From contig CAIYOB010000723.1 of the NCBI GenBank assembly GCA_903927685.1, positions 1-6,900 of the forward strand: a stretch of DNA of 6,900 bases. The letters run 5' to 3'. Positions 6,755 through 6,900 of this stretch are shown here, one piece after another. The stretch's first letter is position 1; every line of letters begins with the position of its first letter. Origin of the DNA: an uncultured Planctomycetaceae bacterium. GTDB taxonomy: Bacteria; Planctomycetota; Planctomycetia; Pirellulales; Pirellulaceae. A model generated the notes under the pieces. That model did not search any database. It saw only the letters and a program-made list of their open reading frames with translations, and was not told the origin of the DNA. The translations under genes were made by a program, and so were the position numbers.

Positions 6755-6788
6755 CCGCATGCGGCCGTCCGCGCCTATCGGCCGTCCG
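6755..6788. repeat. Palindrome and 10-bp direct repeat in the divergent intergenic region
   Basis: CCGCATGCGG (6755-6764) is a perfect palindrome. It overlaps the first of two identical copies of CGGCCGTCCG (6762-6771 and 6779-6788), whose starts are 17 bases apart. They lie between the minus-strand propeller gene and the plus-strand gene starting at 6894, where a regulator could bind. In such GC-rich DNA some of this may be chance. The rest of 6663-6893 holds the AGAGG site of the propeller gene and nothing else I can support. Confidence 0.4.
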
Positions 6789-6893
6789 AGGCCGGCGCAA
6801 GGCAAGCCATCCTCTTCCCCGTTCCCGCGCCGTGCTGAACCTGTCCGTGCGGTTGCTCCCGAGAACCGTCTGGCGTATGGTGGGAGAGTCTTG

Positions 6894-6900
6894 ATGAACA
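6894..6900 (+). CDS. Probable start of a gene running off the right edge
   Basis: An ATG at 6894 is preceded by GGGAG (6882-6886) at a spacing of 7 bases, the same ribosome-site sequence used by the BNR_4 gene. Only Met-Asn and one further base are visible, so nothing can be said of the product. A TTG at 6891 just upstream is a less likely alternative start. If real, this gene is divergent from the membrane propeller gene. Confidence 0.4.

Noticed and set aside
6853..6881. TTGCTC-17-TATGGT promoter-like pair before the gene start at 6894
   Set aside because: Transcription would begin near 6888, after the GGGAG ribosome site that supports the 6894 start, so the two signals are not compatible as a normal leader.

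Overview
This is a G+C-rich bacterial window with strong G/C preference at third codon positions. It holds three complete genes, one 5' gene fragment cut by the left edge, and a probable gene start at the right edge. The gene families present are a Tat-exported TIM-barrel-like protein, a secreted BNR_4 propeller, a DUF4838 protein, and a PQQ-like propeller fused to a membrane domain. Together they point to a member of the Planctomycetota (or a PVC relative) rich in secreted enzymes for polysaccharide breakdown. That taxonomic call is inference from gene content, since no marker gene is present.

Layout. Positions 1-434 (minus strand) encode the N-terminal 144 residues of a Tat-exported protein. 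Positions 435-628 are a divergent intergenic region. A perfect 15-bp dyad (507-521) sits between a plausible minus-strand promoter (TTGAAT-17-TATCTT) and a plausible plus-strand extended -10 (TGG-TAGAAT), so it could be a shared operator. Positions 629-1981 and 1992-4517 (plus strand) form a tight two-gene operon. Its products are a secreted BNR_4 beta-propeller with a polysaccharide-lyase-like His/His/Tyr/Arg set, and a secreted DUF4838 protein of the alpha-glucuronidase-like barrel type with beta-rich C-terminal modules. Positions 4518-4589 are a short convergent gap with two predicted hairpins. Positions 4590-6662 (minus strand) encode a membrane-anchored PQQ-like beta-propeller ending in six transmembrane helices. 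Positions 6663-6893 are a second divergent gap with a 10-bp palindrome and a 10-bp direct repeat. A probable new plus-strand gene starts at 6894.

How the genes may work together (inference). The BNR_4 and DUF4838 proteins have signal peptides and probably act outside the cytoplasm on a uronic-acid-containing polysaccharide, with the propeller cleaving and the barrel protein trimming. The divergent Tat-exported protein may be co-regulated with them through the central dyad. The membrane propeller gene converges on the operon, and nothing in the sequence ties it to the same pathway. I see no RNA genes, insertion sequences, CRISPR arrays or phage genes.
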